Positions 8,636-16,720 of a stretch of DNA of 64,000 nucleotides are shown here, in pieces (the stretch's first letter is position 1; each line of letters starts with the position of its first letter). The position numbers were made by a program, and so were the translations under genes. The notes beneath the pieces were generated by a model. That model saw only the letters and a list, made by a program, of their open reading frames with translations, was not told where the DNA came from and did not search any database. This DNA comes from DATCJA01 sp963734635 (GTDB lineage: Bacteria > Acidobacteriota > Vicinamibacteria > Vicinamibacterales > UBA2999), in NCBI GenBank assembly GCA_963734635.1, contig CAVTIA010000003.1, positions 496,001 through 560,000 of the forward strand, given 5' to 3'.

Positions 8636-8943
8636 CGAGCATCGAGGAGCTGCGCAGCCGTATCGACGTCATCGACGAACAGCTCGTGCGGCTTCTCAAC
8701 GTGCGAGTCGCGTGCGCGGTGGAAGTCGGTAAGCTGAAACATGAGGCGGGCCTGCCGATCTATCAGCCGGAACGCGAGGCGCAGGTACTGAACGGTGTCA
8801 GACAGGCCGCGACGGAACTGGCGGGGCCGCTGACGGCCGAAGCGCTGGTCAGAATCTTCGAGCGGATCATCGATGAGGCCAGACGGGCGGAGCGCGCGGC
8901 CAGCCGAACGGGCGAAGCGCCCGCACCATCGCTCGATGACTAG
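8620..8943 (+). CDS. AroQ-class chorismate mutase
   Basis: Small all-helical chorismate mutase, turning chorismate into prephenate, precursor of Phe and Tyr. 107 aa with the N-terminal helix signature IEELRSRIDVIDEQLVRLLN, Arg/Lys residues RVACAVEVGKLKHE and the PIYQPEREAQVL segment that supplies active-site Arg/Glu. No prephenate dehydratase domain is attached, so it is monofunctional. GTG 8620 start inside trpA. Its position at the end of the trp genes and before DAHP synthase and TyrA means chorismate partition between branches is set from one transcript. Confidence 0.92.
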   Translation: MAEVLTSIEELRSRIDVIDEQLVRLLNVRVACAVEVGKLKHEAGLPIYQPEREAQVLNGVRQAATELAGPLTAEALVRIFERIIDEARRAERAASRTGEAPAPSLDD

Positions 8944-8963
8944 GCCGCGGTCGACACGTATCG

Positions 8964-9065
8964 TACGTAGTGTCCGGCTTTAGCCGGACCGTGAGACTGG
9001 CAGTACGTAGTGTCCGGCTTTAGCCGGAGGGGGGGCGGGACCGTCTGGTCCTCGGCTTAGCCGGA
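8964..9065 (+). repeat. Tandem copies of the GTGTCCGGCTTTAGCCGGA palindrome
   Basis: Two near-identical 25-base copies beginning TACGTA (8964-8988 and 9004-9028) and a degraded third (about 9048-9065). Each has a CCGGCT/AGCCGG stem. They fill the gap between chorismate mutase and DAHP synthase. Copies occur elsewhere in the window. Confidence 0.9.
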
Positions 9066-9093
9066 GCTGGAAAGCGAGCGCGGGAGAAAAGTC

Positions 9094-10140
9094 ATGGTCG
9101 TTGTAATGGAAGAACGGGCCAGCGAAGCACAAATCGATTCGGTGATTGCGCGGCTCATCGAACTGGGCATGGACGTGCACCGATCGTCGGGCGCAACGCG
9201 CACCGTCCTGGGCGTGGTGGGCGCGGGCAAAGTCGAGAAGGAGATGATCGAGATTCTCGACGGCGTCCACGAGGTGCTGCGCATTTCCGAGCCGTACAAG
9301 CGCGCAAGCCGCAGCTACAAGCCTGAAGACACCGTCGTGACGATCGACGACGTGCGAATAGGCGGCGACGAGGTGGTCGTCATGGCCGGGCCGTGCTCGG
9401 CGGAAACCGAAGAGCAGTGCATGGCCACGGCGGCGGCGGTCAAGCGTGCCGGTGCCAAGGTGCTGCGCGGCGGCGCATTCAAGCCGCGAAGCTCACCCTA
9501 CAGTTTCCAGGGTCACGGCGAAGCCGGGTTGCGCATGCTCCGACGTGCCGCCGACGCGCACAATCTGAAGCTCGTCTCCGAAGTGATGGACGTCAGCCAG
9601 ATCGAGCTGGTTGGGACGTACTGCGACATGTTCCAGGTGGGTGCGCGCAACATGCAGAACTACACGCTGCTGCGCGAGCTGGGGCACGCTCGCAAGCCCG
9701 TGCTGCTCAAGCGGGGCATTTCCGCCACCATCGAGGAGTGGCTGCTCTCGGCCGAGTACATTCTGGCTGGTGGGAATAACGACGTGATCCTGTGCGAGCG
9801 CGGAATTCGAACCTTCGAGACCGCGACGCGGAATACGTTCGATATATCCGCCATACCGGTGGTCAAGAAATTGAGCCATCTTCCGGTGGTTGCGGACCCG
9901 AGCCACGGGGCGGGCCGGCGCGACATGGTCGCGCAGCTTGCGCGCGCGGCGGTCGCGGCGGGCGTCGACGGCCTGATTATCGAGGTCCACAACGATCCCG
10001 ACCGTGCGCTGAGCGACGGCGCGCAGTCGATGTTTCCCGCGCAGTTCGACCGCCTCATGGCCGAACTCCGCATCATTGCGCCGGCCATCGGTCGCAGTAT
10101 CTGCCTCGAGGCCGTGTCACGCCGCGGGTGGGCGCGGTAG
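9094..10140 (+). CDS. aroF: 3-deoxy-7-phosphoheptulonate (DAHP) synthase, type I-beta with N-terminal regulatory domain
   Basis: Condenses phosphoenolpyruvate and erythrose 4-phosphate, the committed step to all aromatics. 348 aa. Residues 1-~70 form a ferredoxin-like domain (VVVMEERASEAQIDSVIARL) like the Thermotoga-type enzymes, where it mediates Tyr/Phe feedback; the catalytic barrel follows with VVMAGPCSAE, GAFKPRSSPYSFQG, VGARNMQN, LLKRG, and VADPSHGAG metal/substrate motifs. GGGAG a few bases before ATG 9094 is a fair ribosome site. It is the first gene after the repeat-filled gap, and could be read from the upstream promoter or an own one. Confidence 0.93.
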   Translation: MVVVMEERASEAQIDSVIARLIELGMDVHRSSGATRTVLGVVGAGKVEKEMIEILDGVHEVLRISEPYKRASRSYKPEDTVVTIDDVRIGGDEVVVMAGPCSAETEEQCMATAAAVKRAGAKVLRGGAFKPRSSPYSFQGHGEAGLRMLRRAADAHNLKLVSEVMDVSQIELVGTYCDMFQVGARNMQNYTLLRELGHARKPVLLKRGISATIEEWLLSAEYILAGGNNDVILCERGIRTFETATRNTFDISAIPVVKKLSHLPVVADPSHGAGRRDMVAQLARAAVAAGVDGLIIEVHNDPDRALSDGAQSMFPAQFDRLMAELRIIAPAIGRSICLEAVSRRGWAR

Positions 10141-10430
10141 TAGGCAGTAGGCAGCCTGCCTGTAAGCGCTTGCGTGTGTTGCGCCCGCACGGCGTACGCA
10201 AGGCCGAGTCATGGATGTCGGAGCGCGGGCGGAGCGATTCCTCCGCGCGTCTTCCGGCCGCGCGTTCTCGTTCTTGGAGTTAGCTCTGTCGTTTCATGCC
10301 GCGCAATGGATGACGTGCCGATTCAGCTGTTAGACGCGCGGGTTGCGTCAGGGTACGAGCGAAGGCCGCGCTCCCGGCCGCAGCGTCCGCTGTGCGGCGG
10401 CAACACACGTGAGCGCTGACGCCAGCGTCT
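10141..10430. other. 290-base gap with no supported gene
   Basis: Starts with a short direct repeat (TAGGCAG twice at about 10141-10155) and contains GC-rich inverted segments around 10370-10400. The short open frames here look unlike any family I know. I see no T-tract terminator, no RNA gene and no clear promoter. Confidence 0.5.
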
Positions 10431-11324
10431 GTGTCTGCTGACAAGATCACTTACGTGCCCTCTGATTCTCCAATCTTTCCGAAAATTGCAATCGTCGGCC
10501 TCGGACTGATCGGCGGGTCGATTGCCTTCGCGGCTCGTCGCACGTGGCCGTCGAGCCATGTGCTTGCGATCGACCGCGAAGCCGTGCTGCGCGAAGCTGT
10601 ATCGCGCCGCGCCATCGATGCAGCCGCGTCGGAACTGTCGGCCGTTGCCGATGCGGATCTGGTGGTGCTTGCCGCACCTGTCCGGCAGAACCTGTCGCTG
10701 CTCCGCGAGGTTGCATCGCATGTCTCGGAGCGCGCATTGGTTACCGACGTCGGCGGAACGAAGCGGGCTATCGTCGACGCCGCGGCGAGGCTGCCGAAGA
10801 AGACCGTCTTCATCGGCGGGCATCCGCTGGGCGGCGGAGCGAGGGGCGGATTTGAGTTCGCTACGGCAGGTCTCTTCAACCGGCGCCCGTGGATTCTCAC
10901 GCCGGCCGCCGGCTCAGCAGATCTGACAGCCGCTGTCGAGCGGCTGTCCGCGTTCGTGAGCGGACTCGGCGCCGTCCCGACTGTCATGCCCGCAGCGGAC
11001 CACGATCGGCTGATGGCGTTCATCAGCCATCTGCCGCAGCTCACCGTCACTGCGCTCATGGAAGTCGTCGGAACGATTGCCGGCGCGAGCGGGCTGCGGC
11101 TCGCCGGCCAGGGCCTGATCGACACGACTCGGCTGGCGTCGAGCCCCGCCAGCGTCTGGCGCGACATCTGCGCCACCAACGCGGACGAGATCGCGCGCGC
11201 GCTCGATCTGCTCATCGAGCGGCTCTCGGATCTGCGCGGCGATCTGCAGCGCGACGAAATCATCGACGCGGTATTCGATCATGCCGCGCACTGGCGCGCG
11301 GAGCTCATGAAGGGAAGAGACTGA
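10431..11324 (+). CDS. tyrA: Prephenate dehydrogenase
   Basis: NAD(P)-dependent oxidative decarboxylation of prephenate to 4-hydroxyphenylpyruvate, precursor of tyrosine. 297 aa. Rossmann motif AIVGLGLIGGS near the N-terminus, LVVLAAPV, VTDVGGTK, GGHPLGGGARGGF and the helical C-terminal half with DHDRLMAFISHLPQ (substrate Arg/His region) are family-typical. No ACT or chorismate mutase domain. Start is GTG 10431 or GTG 10455; the latter gives a shorter, more usual N-terminus. Last gene of the aromatic cluster. Confidence 0.93.
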   Translation: MSADKITYVPSDSPIFPKIAIVGLGLIGGSIAFAARRTWPSSHVLAIDREAVLREAVSRRAIDAAASELSAVADADLVVLAAPVRQNLSLLREVASHVSERALVTDVGGTKRAIVDAAARLPKKTVFIGGHPLGGGARGGFEFATAGLFNRRPWILTPAAGSADLTAAVERLSAFVSGLGAVPTVMPAADHDRLMAFISHLPQLTVTALMEVVGTIAGASGLRLAGQGLIDTTRLASSPASVWRDICATNADEIARALDLLIERLSDLRGDLQRDEIIDAVFDHAAHWRAELMKGRD

Positions 11325-11331
11325 CCGTCGG

Positions 11332-11397
11332 CCGGGTCCTTCTGGACCCGGTGAGGGTATACTCGGCCTCCGTAGAGGCGGGTCCGAAGGACCCGCC
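11332..11397 (+). repeat. Two GC-rich palindromes after tyrA
   Basis: CCGGGTCC (11332-11339) pairs with GGACCCGG (11344-11351), and GGCGGGTCC (11377-11385) pairs with GGACCCGCC (11389-11397). No T-tract follows, so they are repeat-family palindromes rather than standard terminators, though they may protect or end the tyrA mRNA. A related palindrome sits in the LuxR-type gene at 55909-55929. Confidence 0.75.
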
Positions 11398-11421
11398 CTA
11401 CAGCTGTTGCAGGAGGGTGTT

Positions 11422-12465
11422 ATGAAGGCGTGTGTGGTTGCGTCGTTCGTTCTGTTTACCGTCGGCTTCGCGGCGTTGGGCGCTGACGCCTTCGCGCAGG
11501 CGGCGCAGGCACCCGCGCCGAAGCCGAACAGCGGGGCGGCTCCACACGTGGCAATCGCGAAGAAGGCCGCGGGGCAGGAGCACCTTGCGCTCTTCAACAA
11601 CATCTGCACGCCGCCGCCTCCGATTCAGCCTCAACAGCAGGGGGGCGGACGCGGAGCAGCGCAGCAAGGACCGCCTCCGGCGCCTCCGCGCGCTGAGTGG
11701 TACGCGGCGCCAGTCAAGGTATTCGACAACCTGTACTTCGTCGGTGAGAAGGAATACACAGCCTGGGCCGTCACGACATCCGAGGGGATCATCGTGATCG
11801 ATCCCTTGTTCGAGTACTCAGTCGAGGAGGAAGTGGTCAACGGACTGACCAAGCTCGGACTCGATCCGAAGAGCATTCGCTACGTCGTGGTCAGCCACGC
11901 GCACCGCGACCACGTGGCCGGCGCGCCGCTCCTGCAGCAGCGCGGCGCGCGCGTGGTCATGAGCGCGGCCGACTGGGACTTCCTGGCCAGCGATCCAGGT
12001 CGGTATCCGAAGGCGAAGAGGGACATCGTCGCGACCGACGGCTACAAGCTGACGCTCGGCGACACGACACTGACGCTGTATCTCACGCCAGGGCATACGC
12101 CGGGCACGATTTCCACGATCATCCCTCTGAGGGACGGGAACACTCGTCACGTCGCCATGCTCTGGGGCGGGACGGGCTTCAACTGGCGCAGCGGGTCGCC
12201 GCGTTACATCCAGCCGAAGACGCCGGCGACGTTCTGGTATGAGAACTACGCGAATTCGGCGCGAAAGATGCGGGACATCTCGGCGAAAGCGGGTGCCGAC
12301 ATCGTGCTGTCGAACCATCCGCAATACGACAACTCGACGACCAGGCTGCCGATGATGGCGAAGCGCACGGCCGGTCAACCGAACCCGTACGTGATTGGAA
12401 AGGAAAGCGTCGACCGCTTCCTGACCGTGGCTGAGGAGTGCGCGAAGGCGGGGCCGCTTTGGTAG
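11422..12465 (+). CDS. Secreted metallo-beta-lactamase-fold hydrolase
   Basis: 347 aa. Signal peptide (VVASFVLFTVGFAALGADAFAQA), then a low-complexity Pro/Gln/Gly stretch (~residues 64-90), then an MBL domain with HAHRDH (159-164) and GHTPGT supplying another zinc ligand; SNHPQYD near the C-terminus could give the last one. The spacing and the HxHxDH motif resemble subclass B3 beta-lactamase relatives, but substrate is not predictable. ATG 11422 has a strong AGGAGG at 11411-11416; a TTG at 11407 is less likely. Stand-alone gene between the aromatic operon and the convergent transporter genes. Confidence 0.85.
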   Translation: MKACVVASFVLFTVGFAALGADAFAQAAQAPAPKPNSGAAPHVAIAKKAAGQEHLALFNNICTPPPPIQPQQQGGGRGAAQQGPPPAPPRAEWYAAPVKVFDNLYFVGEKEYTAWAVTTSEGIIVIDPLFEYSVEEEVVNGLTKLGLDPKSIRYVVVSHAHRDHVAGAPLLQQRGARVVMSAADWDFLASDPGRYPKAKRDIVATDGYKLTLGDTTLTLYLTPGHTPGTISTIIPLRDGNTRHVAMLWGGTGFNWRSGSPRYIQPKTPATFWYENYANSARKMRDISAKAGADIVLSNHPQYDNSTTRLPMMAKRTAGQPNPYVIGKESVDRFLTVAEECAKAGPLW

Positions 12466-12495
12466 ATAGGCACCTTAGGCACGTCTCAGGCACGT

Positions 12496-13508
12496 CTAGT
12501 CACTCGTCGAAAACGGACAGGCGACGAGCCGTCCATTGCGCTCCTCGAGCGGCGGCGTGGTTTCGGCGCATTGCGGCCGTGCGATTGGGCAGCGGGTGCG
12601 GAACGCGCAGCCTGACGGCTTGTTGAGTGGCGACGGCAGATCGTCGCGCAGCCGCGCCGCCCGCGAACGTCGAGCGTCGGGGTCGGGCCTGGGCACCGCT
12701 GACAGCAGCATGCGCGAATAGGGATGCATCGGCCGGTTATAGACCTGGTCAGCAGGCCCCGCCTCCACGATATTTCCTAGATACATCACGAAGATCCGGC
12801 TGGAGATGTGCCGGACCACTGACAGATCGTGCGAAATGAAGATGTAGGAGAGGCCGAACTCCTCCTGGAGATCCTGCATCAGGTTGATGACCTGCGCCTG
12901 AATCGAGACGTCGAGGGCGCTGACCGGTTCGTCCGCAATCACGATCTTCGGGTTGGTGGCGAGTGCGCGCGCGATCCCCACACGCTGCCGCTGCCCCCCG
13001 AGAACTCGTGCGGGTATCGCGTGGCATGCTCGGGCGAGAGGCGCACCTTGTCGAGGAGCCAGCGCACCTTCTCGCGGCGCTCGGCTCTCGAATGCGTGGT
13101 ATGCACCTTCAACGGCTCCTCGACGATGGCGCCCACTGTCATGCGTGGATTGAGTGAGGAGTACGGATCCTGAAACACCATCTGGAGATCGGAGCGATAG
13201 TGGCGCATGCCGCCGCGGCTCAACGACGCCAGGTCCACGACGCCATCAGGGTGGTGATAGAGAATGCGGCCGTCCATCTCGACGCGGTAGTTCATCGCTC
13301 GGAGGATGTTGACGATGGCGCGCCCGACGGTGGTCTTGCCGCAGCCGGACTCGCCAACGAGGCCAATCGTCTCGCCGCGCTTGAGCGTCAGCGACACGCC
13401 GTCGACTGCACGGACTTCCGCCTTCTTCCGCGGGATGATGCCGCCGAAGACCGGGAAGCGGACGTGCAGGTCCTGCACGTCAAGAATGACGTCGTCCGGA
13501 GTACCCAT
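12496..13508 (-). pseudogene. Peptide ABC transporter ATPase (OppF/DppF-like), one-base frameshift
   Basis: Second ATPase of the transporter. The first half reads from ATG 13508 with LVGESGCGKTT Walker A and MVFQDPYSSLNPRMT Q-loop up to PHEFSGG; the second half continues in another frame with GIARALATNP, the Walker B IADEPVSALDVS, ISHDLSVV and the Cys-rich C-terminal motif of Opp/Dpp ATPases. The break falls in a run of six C (12994-12999, plus strand) inside the ABC signature; a seventh would restore SGGQRQRVGIARAL. The sum of bases is one short of a multiple of three, as expected for a single deletion. Real mutation or sequencing error in a homopolymer cannot be separated here. Confidence 0.85.
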
Positions 13509-14490
13509 GGCAATCGTCGTGAAGATGACACCGTACCCAGTGGCCCTGGGCCGCTTCGATGAGTGGCGGCTCGAGGTCGTAACACGGCTCGAATCGCTCG
13601 GGGCAGCGCGTCGCAAATTTGCATCCGGGCGGCAGACGATGAATATCCGGCACAGCGCCGGGAATCGTCGTGAGCCGCTTTGCCGGGGCGCCGTCAACGC
13701 GCGGCAACGACGCGAGCAGCCCGCGCGTGTAGGGATGCAGCGGGTTGTGGAAAAGCTCGCGAACCGGCGCTATCTCCTGAATCCTTCCGCCATACATCAC
13801 GGCGACGCGGTCGCATGTTTCTGCGACGACCGCAAGGTTGTGGGTGATGAGCAGGATCGCGCCTGCCTCGTGCCGCGCCTTCATCTCGAGCATGAGGTCG
13901 AGGATCTGCGCCTGAATCGTCACGTCGAGTGCGGTGGTCGGCTCGTCGGCAATCAACAGCGCGGGATTGAGCGCCAGCGCAATCGCGATCATCACGCGTT
14001 GGCGCATGCCGCCGGACAGCTCGTGCGGATACTGATCCATTCGCGTCGCCGCATCGGGGATGCCCACCTCGGTCAGCATGTGGATGGCGTGCGCGCGCGC
14101 CGCGTGTTCCCCTTCGGCGGGCCGGTGAGCGAGAACGACTTCGGTGACCTGTCGGCCGATCGTGAAAACCGGGTTCAGGGAAGTCATCGGCTCCTGGAAG
14201 ATCATGCTGATCTCCTTGCCGCGAACCTTCCGGATTTGGTCCCATGAGAGGTCGAGGAGATTGTGGCCGTTGAACCGGATCTCACCGCCAACGATGCGGC
14301 CTGGCGGGTCGGGGATGAGCCGCAGAATGCTCAGGGCGGTGACGCTCTTGCCCGAGCCCGATTCACCAACGAGCCCGAGCACTTCGCCGGGCATGATGTC
14401 CAGGTCGACGCCATCGACCGCCTTTGCGACGCCCGATTCCGTGAAGAAATGGGTGCGGAGGCCGCGAATCTGCAGCAGAGGCGCCGTCAT
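13480..14490 (-). CDS. Peptide ABC transporter ATPase (OppD/DppD-like)
   Basis: 336 aa. Powers uptake of peptides together with the neighbouring ATPase and two permeases at the inner face of the membrane. Walker A LVGESGSGKS, Q-loop MIFQEPMTSLNP, signature LSGGMRQR, Walker B LLIADEPTTALD, H-loop LITHNL, and the C-terminal oligopeptide-transporter extension FATRCPERFEPC are intact. Start overlaps the permease stop by four bases and its end overlaps the next ATPase start by 29, so the genes form one operon. In E. coli Yej both ATPases are fused in YejF; here they are separate. Confidence 0.92.
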   Translation of the reverse strand: MTAPLLQIRGLRTHFFTESGVAKAVDGVDLDIMPGEVLGLVGESGSGKSVTALSILRLIPDPPGRIVGGEIRFNGHNLLDLSWDQIRKVRGKEISMIFQEPMTSLNPVFTIGRQVTEVVLAHRPAEGEHAARAHAIHMLTEVGIPDAATRMDQYPHELSGGMRQRVMIAIALALNPALLIADEPTTALDVTIQAQILDLMLEMKARHEAGAILLITHNLAVVAETCDRVAVMYGGRIQEIAPVRELFHNPLHPYTRGLLASLPRVDGAPAKRLTTIPGAVPDIHRLPPGCKFATRCPERFEPCYDLEPPLIEAAQGHWVRCHLHDDCHGYSGRRHS

Positions 14491-15671
14491 CGCAGGCGCG
14501 AGTACTCCTTGGGATCGAACGCCTCGCGAACGGCTTCGCCGATGAAGACCACCAGCAGCAGCGTCATGAAGAGGACGCCAAGCGGAAAAAACACAAGCCA
14601 GGGCTTGGTGAGGTTTGCCATCCCTTGTCCAATCAGCTCGCCCCAGCTTGGTGTCGGAGGAGGCAGGCCGAAGCCCAGAAAGTCGAGAGCAACCAGAGCG
14701 CCGATATTGGCCACGATCGCGAAAGGAGCAAATGACAGGACTGGCGTCAGAGCGTTCGGCAGGATATGACGGAACATGATTCCCGGTTCAGAGACGCCCG
14801 TGACGATGGCAGCAGCCACGTAATCTTTCGCCTTCTCCCTATAGAACTCTCCGCGGATGTAGTACGTCATTCCCATCCAATCGAATGCGGCGAGAATGAT
14901 CACCAACAGCAAAAACGATGGCTGCATGACCTGCATTCGGCCGGGAATGTACACAGGTACGACGATTGAGCTGACGATGATGATCGTGTACAGAAATGGC
15001 AGCGAGGACCAGATTTCAATCACGCGTTGACCGAACAGGTCAATCTTTCTGCCTACGTATCCAAGAACGGCGCCCACGAGGATACCGATACCGTCGGCGA
15101 AAACGAGTACCAGGAGTGCGAACGTCAAGGAGATATTGAAGCCATAGGCAAGCCGCACCAGTACGTCGCGGCCGCGATCGTCGGTACCGAAAGGATGCTC
15201 CCAAGACGGTGGGTGCGGCGGGAAACCGGGCAGGTCGAGCAGCGATTCGTTGGGGCCGTAGGGATATGGCGGCATGAGCACCCAGTCCCCGGAGTTCGAC
15301 GCCGCGAAGGTTGCGTGCAGTTCTCGATAATTTGGTTCGCCGATGACTTGCTGGCCGAACGTAGGAGCCGAGTAGAACCGCAGAATCGGGAAGTAGTACT
15401 GGTTCTGGTATCGCACCACGAGCGCGACATTATTGGCGAGGAGCGGAAGCAGGAAGGACAGCAGATACGCGGCGACAATGACGAGGAACGCCCCATATCC
15501 TCGCTTGATCCGTCGGAACTTCCGCACGCGTCGTCGGAAGACTGACTCCGAGCGCACTTGCAGTGGCACGTCTGGAGGGATCGCACCTTCTTCAACCTGA
15601 TGGGCCAGGATCGCCGTTTCCGCGGCAAGTGCGGAAACGGATTTAACGCCGTCGCCGTCGCGATCAGTCAC
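14487..15671 (-). CDS. yejE: Peptide ABC transporter permease, YejE-like
   Basis: 394 aa inner-membrane permease. A long N-terminal cytoplasmic arm (~60 residues) precedes the first membrane segment (GAFLVIVAAYLLSFLLPLLA); a ~100-residue periplasmic loop with HPFGTDDRGRDVLVRLAYG follows, then five hydrophobic helices and the permease coupling motif region (YYIRGEFYREKAKDYVAAA). The large loop and FGTDDRGRDV motif favour YejE/OppC type. Partner of YejB directly upstream (17-base gap) and of the two ATPases downstream. Confidence 0.88.
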   Translation of the reverse strand: MTDRDGDGVKSVSALAAETAILAHQVEEGAIPPDVPLQVRSESVFRRRVRKFRRIKRGYGAFLVIVAAYLLSFLLPLLANNVALVVRYQNQYYFPILRFYSAPTFGQQVIGEPNYRELHATFAASNSGDWVLMPPYPYGPNESLLDLPGFPPHPPSWEHPFGTDDRGRDVLVRLAYGFNISLTFALLVLVFADGIGILVGAVLGYVGRKIDLFGQRVIEIWSSLPFLYTIIIVSSIVVPVYIPGRMQVMQPSFLLLVIILAAFDWMGMTYYIRGEFYREKAKDYVAAAIVTGVSEPGIMFRHILPNALTPVLSFAPFAIVANIGALVALDFLGFGLPPPTPSWGELIGQGMANLTKPWLVFFPLGVLFMTLLLVVFIGEAVREAFDPKEYSRLR

Positions 15672-15688
15672 ATGCCGGCTCCCGCGTG

Positions 15689-16699
15689 TTACTTGAATCG
15701 AATCCGCGGATCGACCAGCGCATAGATCATGTCGGAGAGGATGTTGCCGATGAGCAGGAGCAAGCTCCCGATGACAAGGATCCCGAGGGCCACTGGGTAG
15801 TCACGCTGCAGGATCGATGTGTACCCGAGATACCCCATCCCGTCGATGTTGAACACCCGCTCGATCAGAAACGATCCTGCGAGGATGAGACTGAATACGT
15901 GGCCTAACCCGGTTGCCAGAGGAATCAGGGAATTGCGAAGCGCGTGGACGAAGATGACTCGTCGTTCGTCAAGCCCCTTCGCGAATGCTGTTCGCACGTA
16001 GTCCTGCCCAAGGTTTTCGAGCAGGGAGTTCTTCGTGAGAATCGTCAGTGTGGCGAACGAGCCCACCATATAGCAGACCACGGGCAAGAACATATGACGA
16101 GCCTGGGCGACGATCTTTTCGCCGATGCTGAGAAACTCCCAATCGGAGGGTCTGAAGCCGCCAAGCGGAAAGATGTTCCAGTAGCTTCCGCCGCCGAACA
16201 GCACCAGCAACGCAGTACCGAGCGCCCAGCCTGGCACCGAGTAGCCGAGAAAAACGATTGCGCTGCTGATAAAGTCGAAACGGGAGCCGTGCTTCACCGC
16301 CTTGATGACGCCCAGCGGTACGCAGATCAAGTAACTCAGTAGGAAGCCCGTCAATCCGAGAAAGATTGAGACTGGAAACCTGCTCTTGATCACGTCCCAA
16401 ACAGGCTCCTGATAGACGTACGAGTTACCCAAGTCCAGGTGCGCGAGGTTTCGCAGCCACAACGCATAGCGCACGTGGACGGGCTTGTCGAACCCGTAGT
16501 ATTCGCGTATCTGCTGAATGGCGTCCTCGGGAAGCGCTTCAACAGGTCTCCCGCTTGCAGTCGCACCCATTTGGTATTGCATGATGCGGCGCTCCACCGG
16601 ACCGCCGGGCACGAACTGCGTAACGACGAACACCGCGAGCGTAATTCCGAGGAAGGTCGGGATCACCAGCAAAAGGCGTCGCAGGAAGTAGGGCCCCAT
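15689..16699 (-). CDS. yejB: Peptide ABC transporter permease, YejB-like
   Basis: 336 aa with six hydrophobic segments, opening MGPYFLRRLLLVIPTFLGIT as in OppB/YejB, followed by FVPGGPVE and a periplasmic region, then the inner-membrane core with the coupling motif (DYVRTAFAKGLDERRVIFVHALRN). GNSYVYQEPVWDVIKSRFPVS is close to Yej permeases as I remember them. Intact although its cognate binding-protein gene immediately upstream is broken. Probably co-transcribed from the binding-protein gene through both ATPases. Confidence 0.88.
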   Translation of the reverse strand: MGPYFLRRLLLVIPTFLGITLAVFVVTQFVPGGPVERRIMQYQMGATASGRPVEALPEDAIQQIREYYGFDKPVHVRYALWLRNLAHLDLGNSYVYQEPVWDVIKSRFPVSIFLGLTGFLLSYLICVPLGVIKAVKHGSRFDFISSAIVFLGYSVPGWALGTALLVLFGGGSYWNIFPLGGFRPSDWEFLSIGEKIVAQARHMFLPVVCYMVGSFATLTILTKNSLLENLGQDYVRTAFAKGLDERRVIFVHALRNSLIPLATGLGHVFSLILAGSFLIERVFNIDGMGYLGYTSILQRDYPVALGILVIGSLLLLIGNILSDMIYALVDPRIRFK

Positions 16700-16720
16700 A
16701 GTGCCGATCCGTCTGTGGCG

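Noticed and set aside
10300..10345. GTTAGAC near 10330 resembling an integron attC core
   Set aside because: No matching R'' box or paired L sites within 150 bases and no integrase or cassette array.
11332..11397. Rho-independent terminator of the aromatic operon
   Set aside because: Two good hairpins, but no T-tract follows either; kept as repeat palindromes only.
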